The notes beneath the pieces were generated by a model, which saw nothing but the letters and a program-made list of their open reading frames with translations, was not told the DNA's origin and did not search any database. Below are positions 1-14,169 of a DNA stretch of 64,000 nt, piece after piece. Position numbers and translations under genes: made by a program. This DNA is from Seriola aureovittata (Eukaryota > Chordata > Actinopteri > Carangiformes > Carangidae), in assembly GCF_021018895.1 (NCBI RefSeq), contig NC_079378.1, positions 25,912,160-25,976,159 on the forward strand, read 5' to 3'. Position 1 is the first letter of the stretch, and each line of letters starts with the position of its first letter.

Positions 1-179
1 GTAGTAAAATGAAAACGGACCTCATTTCACAGCAAGAAATGAAATAGTTGGATGGATGACACAACTCTATTTTTATATTGTTAACAACAGGGCAGAAACC
101 TCAACTTGAAGGTGGAGCCCGAGGAAAGAGCAGAGTTTATTTTCTACGCTCTTACCATTTCTGCGTCACGTTGTCAGAC

Positions 180-415
180 CTGGACTCTGTTAGCCTCAGG
201 TGTGCTTCATTAGCTCTGCTTTGACTTCATCATTACTTATCATGCTAACGCTGCATGTCAGCTCCTGGACGTTAGCATGCATTTGGCTAACAGTTAGCAT
301 GTAACATGATATTACTCTATCAGCGTATAAGCATGCTAACATTAGTGTATTAACATGCGTGAAGTTCAGCATATTAGCAATAGGATGTTAGCATGTGACA
401 AGTGGAAAAAATCAT
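180..415. repeat. degenerate GTTAGCATG / CATGCTAAC repeat cluster
   Basis: The motif GTTAGCATG or its reverse complement recurs about six times in this stretch, with irregular spacing and mismatches, for example near 240, 272, 294, 332 and 390. A related ATTAGCATTAGCAT run occurs near 745-760. Such motif-rich stretches are common in teleost introns, but I cannot assign a named family. The degenerate spacing suggests an old minisatellite or the inside of a decayed transposon. Confidence 0.45.
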
Positions 416-1074
416 ATTGTAAATATTTTGGCATAAAGTACAATTGTGATATTTTAAATGATTTCACTTGGAAGGTTTTTCATTTTATTTTCAGAGAAAA
501 AATGATGATGATGTGATTTTAGTTTTTTCTTGTACCAAACAAACATGCTCCTTTACATCTGTAGAATATGATCTGTAGGTCGAGGCGTCTCCGTAGAAAC
601 ACAACACTTCATTTATGGTCTGTTGTTGTGACACGTTTTACCTTCATCCAAAAAATTGCATCTCCTGTGATTTGGATATTACACTTGGTCAAATTGAGAT
701 TTCTATAATATTTTAATTCATTGTTCAGCCCCACTATCAACATTAGGATTAGCATTAGCATTTCCTGACAGCAGACATTTTCCACTTCAGTCTGCATTTT
801 GGCTCACTTCTCACGCGTAGGCTACAACTACATATATATTATATACGGACTGTGATTTAAGGACTAAGTCCACTGTTATATCACCCAATGAGCAGGTAAT
901 GTGTGTGATATTCCCAGAGCAGAGACGCCCCGCTGTAATCTGTATTACTGTGGATCTGCGTTCTGTCCACTATCATGTTCTGGATCAGACTCACGCTCCA
1001 ACGTGTTCAGGTGGATCTGAGAAGTTTCCAATCAGTTTTGTTCCTTAGTTTTACAGTTTGCTGTCAGAACCTCC

Positions 1075-1344
1075 ACAGGAGGATGAGACGGTGCTAACAA
1101 GCCTTCGACAGGCTTCCAGATGTTCAACCAATCACGAGAAAGTGAGCTTTTAAGGAGGCCTATTAAGGTGGCCCGAGCTAATATTGCCTGTTTGAGTCAG
1201 AAGCTCAACTGAGAGGCTGCATAACAGGCAGTTTGAGAAAATAAGGACTTTTTTTTTTTCCCTGTGAATCATGCAAAGCTTCTCTAGTGGAGTCCCAGAA
1301 TAAAAATATAGAGCTGGAAATGATCATAATAGGTCCGCTTTAAG
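1075..1344 (+). mobile_element. probable teleost interspersed repeat (non-autonomous, class uncertain)
   Basis: The block resembles a widespread teleost repeat. It has a CCAATCACGAGAAAGTGAGC segment near 1127, an AATCATGCAAA segment near 1266, and a terminal part with GAGCTGGAAATGATCATAAT followed by AGGTCCGCTTTAA near 1312-1342. I recognise the pattern from memory and could not align it. I see no clear terminal inverted repeat or target duplication, so the borders are approximate and the class (DNA transposon or other) is unsettled. Confidence 0.4.
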
Positions 1345-2560
1345 TATTTGGTTGAGTCTTCAGAGCCACACAGCGTGTCAAATTATATTTGTAAGGCTCA
1401 AAACTGAAACGTATAGTTAACACCTTTCAGTTATTTCTAGTGTGTATTCTGTGCTATGTCTATGTATTGTATGTAATGACTCTTGCAGCTATATTTGTTG
1501 TCTGAGATGGCCAAGCCTATGATGCATACGTGTATGTCATAGGTAATTACTGCACAACCTGCGTTTGAATGTTTCATCATGAACCTGATGACACGCTGCG
1601 TGAAATGCGCTGCTCTTGTAATAAAACATCCTCCATTATATTTGGTCTGTAAGCCAAACTCTTAGATGTTTCTCATGTAGTTACCAGCGGCTCAGCCCTG
1701 GAGGACACGCTGTGCACACAGCTCCTTTCTCTTTTGCACTTTAAATTGGAGGTATGAGGGAGGATAGATGTAGACCTCTCAAATCTATTACAGTTTTTAT
1801 TTTATTTATTAAAGCACCTTTGGATGAATGTCATTCTATTTTCTTTCTGTGTTTTGACAAACATTGGCTTAATTGAATTTTGTAGTAAAACAATATAATA
1901 TAATAAAAACATGAAATCACAGAAGCCAAAAACAAACTGTAATAAGAGAGGGCCCATGTGTGGGAGGCTGTGTACATATGTGCAGGCTACGTGCCTGTGA
2001 GACTGTGTGCACCTGGAAAGCACTTGACAGATGGTTACTTCAGTTCGAGCTGAATGTTGCTTTTTTTTCAGTGTTAAGCTTCTTTCATAGATGGAAAGTG
2101 TTAGGGTCAGCATTTTGATCAAGGTAGACTCTTTCAGCCTTGTTGATGATTTGCTCTGCATCTCCACAGCATGTCCCTCCTGCTCCCTTCACCTCTTTGT
2201 TAAAATGTGGTGAGATCAGAGCTGGGACTTTGTTTGTTTGCAGAGCGGTGCGTCTTTAATCATTACATCCCACATCATATCAGTAAATTCTTTATAGGAG
2301 ACAGGTAAAGATTACGTATGGAGAACTTGGCAGAGAGAAAAACAAAGCAATCACATCATTAGGTAGACCATTACTTTATACTATCATTGTACTAGTGAAG
2401 AGCTTTAGTCATTCAGTCTTAACAATAACTAGACAAGAAAAACACTGTGGATCCTGAAAAAGGCTGAGTCAAACAGTTTGAGTCAGACCAAAACAATAAC
2501 AGTAACAACACAGATGCCAGCCAGACATGAAGCTTCAGTAATACTGTACATACGTATATA

Positions 2561-2563
<3 letters not shown>

Positions 2564-2598
<35 letters not shown>
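2564..2598. repeat. (TA)n microsatellite
   Basis: About 17 uninterrupted TA units flanked by TGTA-rich sequence. It is a simple repeat in the intron before exon A. The short ORF across it is an artefact. Confidence 0.95.
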
Positions 2599-2600
<2 letters not shown>

Positions 2601-3361
2601 TGTATATTTATACTGTGTATTACTGTATATCCCCTCCCAGGTTTTGACCTTCCTATTTCTACGTCTAAATGAAACAGACCCTTCAGCTCTGTTTAATTAG
2701 GTGTAGTGAGTTAAATGTTGGTGCATATAAACCATTTGATAAGTTCGCTGGTTAATTTGTAATCAGTTCAACCTTGTATGCAAAAAGACATCGTCCCACA
2801 CAGATGTGACACTGGTGTTGGATTGTGACTGTAGTCCTCTGAGAAATTGTCCTTCTAATTTTAGCATGTACTCTCTGCAGCAGATGTTCATGCTCTTTTT
2901 GATGCTGTGGGTAATAATCCTTAATATTATTGCTGTTTGAAACTAAATGAGGCTTTAATGCACTCTGATTCCATCTTACAGCACTCATTAATTGTCCTTT
3001 CAAAGTCCATAAATTATTTTTGTTGTTTTTTTTTTTAAGTTTAGCACGATAACCAGAAACTTTTACAGATGTTGTGGATGTTTTTAATCCACTGACAGTC
3101 TTTGATTTGAAACAGAACGACACCTTCAGCATTTGTGACCCCGCTTGTTGCTGTAATACTATAACACTAAAATGTTTTTGAAACTTCATTGTGTGAATCT
3201 CTTTATTCCTGTTTAGCGACTATGTGTATTCAATCCTTTATGTCCTCGCCACAGGTGCACACAGGTGCTACTCACTCTGTGTTTGAAGCCTCATTAAAGG
3301 TGTTGTGCAACGCATCTGAAGCCTAGTCACTAATCTTCTCCTCCCGCTCTTTTCTTTCCAG

Positions 3362-3454
3362 ATGGTCACAAGAACAAAGAAAATATTTGTGGGTGGCTTG
3401 TCAGCCAATACAGTAGTGGAAGATGTGAAGCAGTATTTTGAACAGTTTGGGAAG
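3362..3454 (+). CDS. msi2: msi2 exon A: start of RNA recognition motif 2 (partial CDS)
   Basis: This 93-nt internal exon encodes 31 residues beginning [13 protein letters not shown] and ending YFEQFGK. It covers beta-strand 1 with the RNP2 motif IFVGGL, and helix alpha-1 ([13 protein letters not shown]), of the second RRM of a Musashi protein. Musashi proteins bind UAG-containing sites in mRNA 3' UTRs and control translation in neural and haematopoietic stem cells. The SANTVVED stretch fits Musashi-2; as I recall, Musashi-1 differs here (SVNTTVED). The splice sites are AG before 3362 and GT at 3455-3456 (donor GTAAGA). Both boundaries fall between codons (phase 0). The initial ATG is an internal Met, not the start codon. 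I cannot tell the paralogues msi2a and msi2b apart from this exon. Confidence 0.95.
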
Positions 3455-4119
3455 GTAAGACTGTTTTTCTTTTTTTGTGTCGTCACAATAACCAGAATTT
3501 CTCTTTGATTCCACTGTATGCTGATTTCAACAAATGAAATTCTTATTGTCATTGAGAAGATGCAAAAGATGTTAATTTGATCATTTGATTAATTAAAGCG
3601 TCAGTGTACAGCGCCCCCTGTCACTGCAGCTGTGTCACTGCTGTTTCACCCACATGACCAGCACTCCAGCAGCAGCCTTTACAAATCTGAACCTTAAAAG
3701 AAGCCAACAGCTGCAGTTTGGCTCTTTTCCTGACAGCAAGACAAATACATTTGTATTGCGACAAGCAGTGGCTTCACACAGCCCACCATGCATGGTCAAC
3801 AACATGCATTTTGCTTACAGAGCAAACAAACAATGACAACTGGCTATGACCAAATCCCTCTGAAACTAAAACCCCCAAAACCAACAAATGATTTTTGCTG
3901 GTTAGACATTAAAATCAGATGTAACTTGGTGTCGGAATCAAAGTTAGAGTTCAGATGTTGTGACATTATTCTAATGTGTTCTGAAAGAAAACACGCCCAT
4001 CTCATTCATATTCAGCTGTTTGTTCCTGCTGCAGCAGCTTCTGCCTGCTGTTGTCATGACCAACACACCCAGATGACTGAGGCAAACATGCACATCCTGT
4101 ACAACAACATGCATACCCC

Positions 4120-4198
4120 CCACACACAGACACAGACACACACACACATACACACACACACACACACACGCACACGCACACGCACACACACACACACA
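4120..4198. repeat. (CA)n microsatellite with CAGA and CACG interruptions
   Basis: The array is CA-rich with interspersed CAGA, CATA and CGCA units, so it is an imperfect and probably old array. ORFs crossing it on either strand are artefacts of the repeat. Confidence 0.95.
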
Positions 4199-4914
4199 AA
4201 CAGGTTTTGATACAGTGGCAGCATTTCACAGATAATTTCCCCATACTGAGCGCAGATCCATTTCCCTCATGTCATATTCCACATCAGTCAAGGTCACCTT
4301 CAGCTGATACAGTTCCTGTAACATCAGCACTTGACCTTGAGTTTAAACAATTTCACTGAGGATGGATTTTTCATCGGCACATAATGTTCCATGTCCTGAA
4401 GGAGACAAAAGAGCTGTTAGAAATGAACAGAAACAGTTTTTTGTTTAGAGACAATATGCAACAAGCTCTCTTTTATAAAGTCTTGTGTTATTTTCTTGAC
4501 AAGCCCACAAGGTGAAGGACTTTGTTTTGCTCTTTTTCTGTGGAAGAGGCATTGAAGACCTCACCATGTCCTGGTCTGCCATTCCAAATAAAGATGCCTT
4601 ATTTGCACAATAGAACGCAGCAAGCAAATATTTAGCACGACTTTGCAATCAGTTGATCTGAGAAAGGGCTCGAAATGATTTTCGACTTGATTGAATGACA
4701 TAATTGACTTGATTATACAAAGTTTTTTTCCTCCTTGAGGAATCCTCAAATGCTTAGGAGGAAACAAACAAATCAGACTGATTGAGCAAGATCTTGTGCA
4801 TGTTTCTGTGTGTGCTTTTATAGCCTACTTGTGCATGCTTGGATGTGTCTGCCGTACTGCTCTCGCCATGCGTGAGTGTGTCAGCGATTAAGTGTATTTA
4901 TGTGGGTGCATGAT

Positions 4915-4916
<2 letters not shown>

Positions 4917-4981
<65 letters not shown>
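4917..4981. repeat. (TG)n microsatellite
   Basis: About 32 uninterrupted TG units. In the msi2 sense transcript this would be a (UG)n tract, a known type of binding site for TDP-43 and CELF proteins. Whether it is used cannot be seen here. Confidence 0.95.
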
Positions 4982-4984
<3 letters not shown>

Positions 4985-5455
4985 AGCAGGTTCGAGTGTC
5001 TTCAGTAAAATCAGAAATCAGAGTAGATATTGTGGCGTACGGCAGACAACATACAGAGCAAAAAAAAAAAAGGTATCATTGTGTCTCTGTTTCATGTGTG
5101 TCCTTCCTTTCTGCTTTACACATTCCAGGGTTTATTAAATAACCTGCCTGTCAGGGCAACCTACCATTATCACCACACACACACACCACTCTGAGGACTT
5201 ATCCACAGAAGGCAAAACCAATTAATTCAGTTTCCCCTCCATAGAATCTTGTTGGCAGCATGTGTGTCAGTCATCGGTCTGTCTTTCTGTCTGTCTGTCT
5301 CTGTGCTTGTGAAGGGGGACATTAACCAGCATGGCTAGTCATGTATATTTCTGAGAAGTAGTGTTGTAAAGCACTTATCAATCATCAAGCAGCTACAGCT
5401 TAAAGCTCCAGAAAAAAATTCAAACCATTTCACTGATATTATTTAGCAAGTAGTC

Positions 5456-6502
<1,047 letters not shown>

Positions 6503-6803
6503 CTGAAACTAATCATCATTGATTAATCTGGTGATTATTATTTCATCGATTTATCATTTTGTCTATAAAGTGACAGTAAATAGTGAAAAATGCTGATTAT
6601 AATTTTCCACAGATGAAGGTAAAGTCTGTAAGTGTCTCGTGTGTCTGACCAACAGTCCACAGATATTCAGTTTCCTCATATTTGAGAACCTAGAAAAGAC
6701 AAATATTTCATATTTCTGCTAAAAAAAATACTAAAATGATTGTTCAGTAATCAAAATATTTTTTTGCCGATTGACTTATCAATTAATTGATTAATTGTTG
6801 CAG
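6503..6803 (+). mobile_element. ATCGATTAAT-type interspersed element, copy 1
   Basis: The block begins with CTGAAACTAATCATCATTGA and ends with TTGATTAATTGTTGCAG, which gives imperfect inverted ends rich in GATTAAT. Between them are TCTATAAAGTGACAG, ACAGATATTCAGTTT and a run near AAAATGATTGTTCAGTAATC. This layout matches a very common teleost non-autonomous repeat whose ends read CTGCAACTAA and TTAGTTGCAG; I recall it as a DNA transposon, possibly hAT-like. A second related copy lies at 49673-49918. No exact target duplication was found. Confidence 0.6.
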
Positions 6804-9800
6804 TGATATTGTATATACGCAGAATTCAGTGTCTTGTAAAATGTTATGAAGGTCTACAAACCTGTTCAGTTCAGTACAGAGACTTTACAGACATTGTTTA
6901 TTTCTGTCTCTCTTTTTGGTAAAACACCCTCTTATTTTCCAGTAAATCAAACACCTTTTTACAAAACACCTACAACCCTAAAATGTCCCACTGAGGCCAG
7001 GACTTGATTAAAGATGGAGTAGGTGTGATGACACCTTTCTAAAGCCCTGCCCAGGCATGAGAGGAACTCTCCCCCCACAATTAAAGGCATCATTAGCTGG
7101 GGTGGCTAATGCTTCCTCATTGGTTTATTGTAATCAGCTTTGACTGCATCTCATAGTGCCCTTGTTTGTCAAAGCTGAACCATCTCCGGCTGGCTGACTC
7201 TGGTTCTGCTCTCCTGTCGCTACTGTGCAAGCTTGAAGCTGACTTTTAGTTTTCATTTCTGCTGCTAGCTTCCATGTCGCTGGGTTGCCACAATCGTCCC
7301 TTTATGTCCAGGCTGTCCTGGTTCTCATGCTCCACTGGTCTAGAGCCAGATTCTGGAGGAGGAGCTGGATGGGAGGAGGAGGTGGAGCTTAACCAGTTCA
7401 CTGTCACTGGGCTCAGGAGGGATAAAGGTAGACTCACAAAGGTCACTTTGTCACTCTTATAGTGAAAAAAAATGTCTGTCGTAGGATGTGAGTGAGTGAG
7501 TGATGACACCTGTTGGAGGACACTGGAAAGATGAGTGAGCTGCAGCTGTTTCACCTCTGGCCAGGGAAGCGTCTGCATTCTTCTCTCATACTTTGACTGA
7601 GAGAAAGCAGATGAGGGGAAGAAGAGAAATTATAAAAGCGTCAGAAAAAGATTCCTTTGTTATTGCAGGAAATTTGTTCTGGGGCTTTGATAATCTAATA
7701 CCACAGCTGACATTTTGCATGCCCTTAGATTTTGTAAATGGCAGAAAAATAACTGTGTGACCATCTTTAAAGACTGTATGAATTCATTTTGCACACTTGC
7801 TGAAGTACATAGTTTCTTAACAGCACTTGAGGTTTACTGGTATTCCAGTTAATAAAAAGCGACGCTGGTGACAATGAACAAAGTCAGTGGCATATACTGC
7901 TGTAAAGTATATTTTCTCTTGAAGATAAGTTAGCAGAACAAACTGTCTAGTTAAGTATCTGTGAAATAATGTAGTGTGCTTCTCACAGTTAGGCCTTTTA
8001 CACGATTCTAATGTTGTAAAGTTGCATCGTCTCATTAGAAACTCAAGCTTCTTTCAGTATCAATCTTTAAAAAGTGCAACTGAACAAACTATGTGACATT
8101 TATATCATTGTCCTCGTGTTTGATCTGATTACAGAATATAACTTTACCTTGGCTGACACAGTTAAGCTTTACAACATACGCAGGATTTAACTGTAGTCTG
8201 TGAAGCTTGACATTAGATGCGCTGTGGACTTGTATTAAAAGCGATGGGAGGTCTGAGGAAATCAAAAGTCATATAGACTTTGTGACGAGCTCTTTGGCTG
8301 AAATAGCGAATTATTACTGCAGAAAAAATAAACTTGATATGAGCGAAAAGAACCTAATCAAAAGGCTATAGTCCTTCATTCCACTCCTTCCGCTGGTGCA
8401 GGTGCACATTTGCATGCCATTTACATGGTAGCTCACAGTGACCACTACTACTCCAATGTCTGCGTGTCCATCATCTGCTGACATTCTGTGATTGTTTCCT
8501 CTCTGCTGCGACTTAGCCAATCAGTTGAGGATATAGTCTGGTTCCAGTGATTATAAGGAGTGATCAGAGCAGCACTGATGGAGCATGTGCCTCACAGTGG
8601 AGATTTAGCCAGAGGCTTCAATCTCATTGCAGTCACTTGTAGTTAGTGACTGAGACCAGCAGCGAGAAGGGCAGAGCAATATAAATGAATTGGCTATGAA
8701 TGTGGATACGGCTGTGGTGCTGCAGGGACACACAGAGGGAAAGGGCCAGTTAGACAAACTATTTCATATCCCCCTTGACCTTTATTTGCCCAGTGGCCCA
8801 GCAACGTATCCAATAGAGTACCTTTTAAATGGCCGCTGAAGAATTGAGCTATGGTATTCACATCATTTTTGTGCGCGTGTCTCTTTGTATGAGAGAGCAA
8901 ATACGCATGTTTACTGCAGGTTACTGAATTTTTACTTAAAGGATTAGACCTTTAACAAAAAATCCAATTGATCTTTGACTATTGCTGATCCTTAGAAATA
9001 CTTACCGACGCTCACCTCCAACGACTGGGTGCTATGCAGTGGAGGCGGCTCACAAAGAGATCCGTGGATCAGGGGAGATTGACACCTTTCTGTAGGTCTG
9101 TAGTCTCATCTCCCAGCTGTCCTCCTGAAATGGCTCCCTCGCGATAAGCCGGGATTGGCTTGATTGTGTTATCGGCAACTGATCGGGTCATTGAATGATG
9201 GAATTTTGAGCCCCTGTTCTGCTTAAAGAATGAAATGTTTAAAGAAGATTGACTGTGATTGGATCAGATCCAGCACCTGCTCAAAGGGGTCAATCAGGTG
9301 AAGGCAGGAGGCGGCAATCTCTGCTGTGCTATTGTAACATGAATAAAGGGGGGAATTAATGTGTGTGTTGAGGTGTGGTGTTGGTGGATGGATGGTAGTG
9401 GGGGGGGAGTTGAGATGCCATTCAGCAGGGAGGCAGTTGAAAAATGTCATCAGAGGAAGTGTCACGAGTAATTTGCAGCAGTCTCACCATCAGACTGGTT
9501 TGGAGGTGGACGCCTCATGTGTCCACCTCCACGTCTCCACCTCAGCCTCACACACTGCAGCTTCCTCCTGAGGGAATTCTACACTTCCAAGATTCAAAGA
9601 ATATTCGATTTTCCAGATGGAATATGTATTGATACATGCTGCATGTGCTGATGAATACAGGGATTAAAGGGCAGGACCCTGGGAGAACATTACGTTTTTT
9701 TCAGAATCAATATTTTAGCATGTTGTGGTGCAAACCAAGTGTTAAATAGTTGTGTAGGGTTTTGACTCAAATTATGTTGCTAGTTCTGAAGTTGTGTGAG

Positions 9801-12030
9801 AGAAAATAAATAAAAAGCCTTTTCCAGCTTTATGCACATCAGCATATTCTGATCTGTCTGTTTTGTGAGGCCCGGTTCACATCAGCTGATGTTTCTAGTG
9901 AATACTCGAGGTAGCTGCAATCTGATTGGACTGTTTGATAACTCCTGACTCCAGTTAGCTTTTGTTAATCCCCTTGGACGATACTCTTTCCAACCGACAC
10001 TGTGAATGTGTGAAGGAGGTTTCCAGGACGATGATTTGTGTATTTTCAGTTATTTTGTCTCAGTTATAAACGGATGGATTCAGATGGTGATTTCCTCAAT
10101 GTGTGTTTTAAGATGAGCAGAGACGAGCATATTTGAGTTGAGGTCCACAGAATCCAGTGCCGGCCTCTGAGTGACAGACCTTGTGTCTTTGCATGCCACA
10201 GGCAAATGAGAAACAAGATGGCCGTGTCAAATTTCAGCTCTCATCTGATAGGCTTTTAAAGAGGATGCAAAACTGCTTTTCAACCCAAATAACCCATTTC
10301 ATCCTCATCAGACATTTTCCTTAACAGAGGGTTGTCAGCGGTCCTCGTCCCCTGACTGTCAAGCTCCAGGAAACCAGTGATCATGAAACATGACTCAGCA
10401 CACACCTGGAGAACAGGCAGTTGCTACAGTACGGCTCAAATGATGACGATGCACAACATGAGTGCACACACAGCTTTAAAGATCTGGAGACATTTGTTAA
10501 AGGTATTCTGTGTGGATTTATCCCAAATGCCTAAACAGCAAGATGGCCACAATAGAAAGGCTTGAGTTTTAGCTGCAGCTCTGATGCTTTAGTCACATTG
10601 TGGAGGTATACAGTGAACGGAAAAGAAAAAGCATTTAATGTGTCAGTAGATGGAACATTGTGACAATCTAACTTTCAAAATAAATCCATACACTTATCTA
10701 GAAAAAAATAACATGAGCTTTTCTCCTAACTGCCAATTTACAGTCTGGATAAGGAAGGAAAAGATGTATGGCTGAATGTAATTGTCAGAATTAGTTGCTT
10801 TTGTTGTCTCCATGCAGCAGCATTCACATTTAATAATATCCTCTTGATATTCCTGCCTTTTGTGAAGTGAAACACTGAAACCAGTCACATTAAAAGAAAT
10901 CACAATGCACACTTGGCTGCGAGTGTTTATGATTGACTGTTCACAGCACTCTGTGTCTTTTTTTCATATAGCACAATGTGACTGTAGTATAGGTGTTGAA
11001 AAATGACTTGTGTAACCCGCTGTCTGTGCTTCTTCAGCCACCTACTGCAGTGTGACCAGGTCCACAGGCAGCTCCAGCTCATGCCATGAGTGCCTCCCAC
11101 GCATCGCATAGCCTTCTTGAAATCACCGGGTAAATGTTCTTACATGGAAATGTACACAATGTTCTGCAGTTTGACGTGAAGGGCTAATGAAGTCTCAAAG
11201 GTTTCACTTATCTGGAACGCTTGCTGCTTACTTCTGCGTGTCTGTGTGTGTCTGGATATCCGCAGGTCTGTTAAAATGTTAGATGATCTAGATATTTAAG
11301 GCCTATAGTCATCCACTATCTTAAATACACTTGTTAGAAATTGCTTGTTAGGTTTCATTTCGATACAGCTGTAAAATCCAACATTGGTAGTGACAGACTC
11401 ATTACATCCAGTAATATTTAGTTGGAGCAGAGTAAGTAGGCCAAACAAAATGGGGTAATTGCAACAAAAAACGTTGTTTCAGCAAAAATATGTGAAGGCA
11501 GAGCTTCCAGCTCAGTCTCTATGCTGTTCTAGTGTCTCATGTCTTGTAGACACATTGTTGACTGTGTTTTATTCTTTATTCTTATCAGGTTTTTTTTTTT
11601 TTTTCAAAGACGTTTGCTCATTTTGTCAGCGCTTATTTCTTTACTGTTGCTGAAACAGGAGGAGTCGACTGTTTGTGCTGAGCAGCAGCTTTTACATTTA
11701 TATACAACAAAACTGCAACAGTTAATATGTTTTAGGAAATGTCATTGCTGGCTGGATCATGTTCAGAGGATGTTATTTTTGAATGAATGAAGCGTCACAG
11801 CAGAGTCACCAGCTGGCGGTGGAGGTGTATTAAGGCTTCACATCCACAGGCCCGTCTGTGGCAGCAGAAGCTCTTTGGTCAAGATCAGGGAACGAGAAGA
11901 AGAGAAGAAACAAGATCTTTCCCTAACCTTGACTACGTGCTGTGAGGGCCTATAAAATACGTAGTGATGTAATGTGAATGTCAACATATTTGTGTAGAAA
12001 GCACAAGCACACTGTAGCGAAGAACATTTA
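6804..12030. other. intronic stretch with no recognised feature
   Basis: This is AT-rich intron sequence. I found no exon-like segment, no long tandem array and no transposon with clear termini. ORFs here are short, overlap on both strands and have no family resemblance. Confidence 0.5.
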
Positions 12031-12044
12031 CTCAGATGTAAATT
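12031..12044. repeat. target-site duplication, left copy
   Basis: CTCAGATGTAAATT occurs here and again at 12257-12270, exactly bordering the SINE. The two 14-bp copies are identical, which is the mark of LINE-assisted target-primed insertion. Confidence 0.9.
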
Positions 12045-12256
12045 TTTACAGTTAAAAAAGTATATTTTGGGGCTTTTTTGTGCCTTTATTGTACAGGATA
12101 GTACAGAGAGACAGGAAATGGGAAGGCAGAGAGAGGGGAAATGACATGCAGTAAAGGGCCGTCTGATGCGGGATTCGAACCGGGGCCTGCTGCAGCGAAG
12201 ACTGTAGCCTCTACATATGGGGCGCCTGCTCAAGACACTACGCCACTCGACGCCCC
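12045..12256 (-). mobile_element. tRNA-derived SINE (minus strand)
   Basis: Read on the minus strand, the element starts with GGGGCGTCGAGTGGCGTAGT, which includes an A-box-like TGGCGTAGTG. It has a B-box GGTTCGAATCC near 12173-12183 and continues through a TGCATGTCATTTCC body. It ends with an AATAAAGGCAC segment and an A-rich tail containing AAAAAAGCCCC. A tRNA-like pol III promoter, a unique body and an A-rich tail are the standard SINE plan, and this body and tail are familiar from teleost SINEs. It is bounded by a perfect 14-bp target-site duplication. The minus-strand ORF across it is not a gene. Confidence 0.92.
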
Positions 12257-12270
12257 CTCAGATGTAAATT
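12257..12270. repeat. target-site duplication, right copy
   Basis: This is the identical right-hand copy of the 14-bp duplication at 12031-12044. It fixes the SINE boundary. Confidence 0.9.
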
Positions 12271-13744
12271 GACCACTGATTATGTTCCTCACATTATTGG
12301 TTACAGTTTAAAGTGAGTCCACTTTTCCACCCATTTGAATGTGTGTTTAATGAAAGTCCTAGTTTGATTCTCAGGAGCTGGAAACAACCGAAGACACAGA
12401 AGCTGGTTTAAACATCGTTCAAGGCAATTTAAGATTTATATATAAGTCAAACTTACACTTTGGTTGAAATGATTTTCTTTTTAAAAACAAGTTGCTTTTG
12501 GACTTAAAAGATGGAGAGACCTGCAGGAGAGACTCACATGATGCAAATGTCAAACCAAAATCAAATCATTATGATGAACTTCTGTGGCACAAGTGGTGAA
12601 TCTGTGGACTTGCAAAGCTGGATGTAATCTCAACATGTGTCAGGCTGGGTAGGATTTAAATTTTAACTACAGCAACCACTTCTGGTTCAGCTGCATCAGA
12701 CAGCTGATGTTTACCTGCAGTTTCTTGTATCAAGCAAAATATTCTTCAAATTAATGCATCAGTATCAGGACCAACATCAAACAACCAGACACAGTGTGTA
12801 CAGGAAATATGTTGAGCTGACGCTTTAACAGTCCTGATCGTTAACAGTTCAAACCTTTAACAGCCAGCTGTGAATGAATGTCTGTTTATTTCTAAAGCCT
12901 GTGGTGATGGTTGAAGTATTAAATAAAAAGCATAACTCTGATATTAACAGAAGCTATGTTTCACCTGAGTCAGCATCTTCCAGGCTTGTTTTCATGGAAT
13001 GACCTAGTGCAAAAAAAAAGATGTTTGACAGTGTAATGACGAGGTTTATGTTGCTTGTCTTTTACATTTAATCAAATAATCTGTGCTCATCTCCTCACAC
13101 CATCAACACAGACTTATTCTTCAGGCTTCTGTGTTTGACACACCTGCGTCTGTCCCAAACCGCTCACCTGCAGCCACAGGTAAACTTCACTGGTGGAAAC
13201 ACCATGGAATAATGAGGATAGTGATAACAATAATACTACTTTTGTTTAACATTAGTAACCTGTGTTAAACCTCAAATCCCTAATAAAAGCAATGTATATG
13301 AAAGTAAGAAATCCACAGCGTGCCGGCTTTTTAACATTTCTGTCACATCCTGTATCAGATGGGTTGAAACAGTAGTGGAAGGTGGAGTGGTGGAACAGTC
13401 AATGTGTTCTTTGCTCTGCTGACCTCTGTGTTGGAGATATTGTGATTTCTAGGCCGTCTTGTGTTTGTGTCTTTTCTAAACAGCACACTCACTCCTTAGA
13501 AAGGAATAATGTAGTGAGCTGGCGGACGTGCAGAGGAGGCTAGAGAGTTACAACAGATCCCTATCTCAGCTGCCATGCCATGAATAATCTTTAGCTTATT
13601 TTCTGAAGTGGTATCTCAGGGTTCTGGTCGAATTGTCTAAAAGCTAAATAAGTCTGCTTGATTGAACTAATGGCACAGAGCCAAGATGTGGCACCAAGTC
13701 TTGTCTCTCAGCCTAATCTTTTGGTCATGGACACATTGACCAGG
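12271..13744. other. intronic stretch with no recognised feature
   Basis: Nothing beyond ordinary AT-rich intron sequence was seen. Confidence 0.5.

Positions 13745-14169
<425 letters not shown>

Larger units (their letters stand above)
1..3361 (+). other. intron upstream of msi2 exon A (3' part)
   Basis: This is non-coding sequence ending in a canonical acceptor. I see a pyrimidine-rich tract at about 3335-3360 followed by AG at 3360-3361, and a branch-point-like CTAAT at 3330-3334 about 28 nt upstream. I found no coding segment that looks like the preceding Musashi exon, so the donor of this intron lies outside the window. The stretch holds degenerate GTTAGCATG-type repeats, a transposon-like block at about 1075-1344 and a (TA)n run near 2564. 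The remainder shows nothing recognisable. Confidence 0.75.

Noticed and set aside
1..3361. Preceding msi2 exon (end of RRM1 and linker)
   Set aside because: No matching coding segment with splice sites was found upstream of exon A.
11838..12233. 131-codon minus-strand ORF
   Set aside because: It runs through the SINE and its flank; SINEs do not encode protein.
12170..12256. Possible functional tRNA gene on the minus strand
   Set aside because: The A/B-box part belongs to a SINE. It is followed by a SINE body and tail within a target duplication, and no proper cloverleaf with an anticodon arm was seen.
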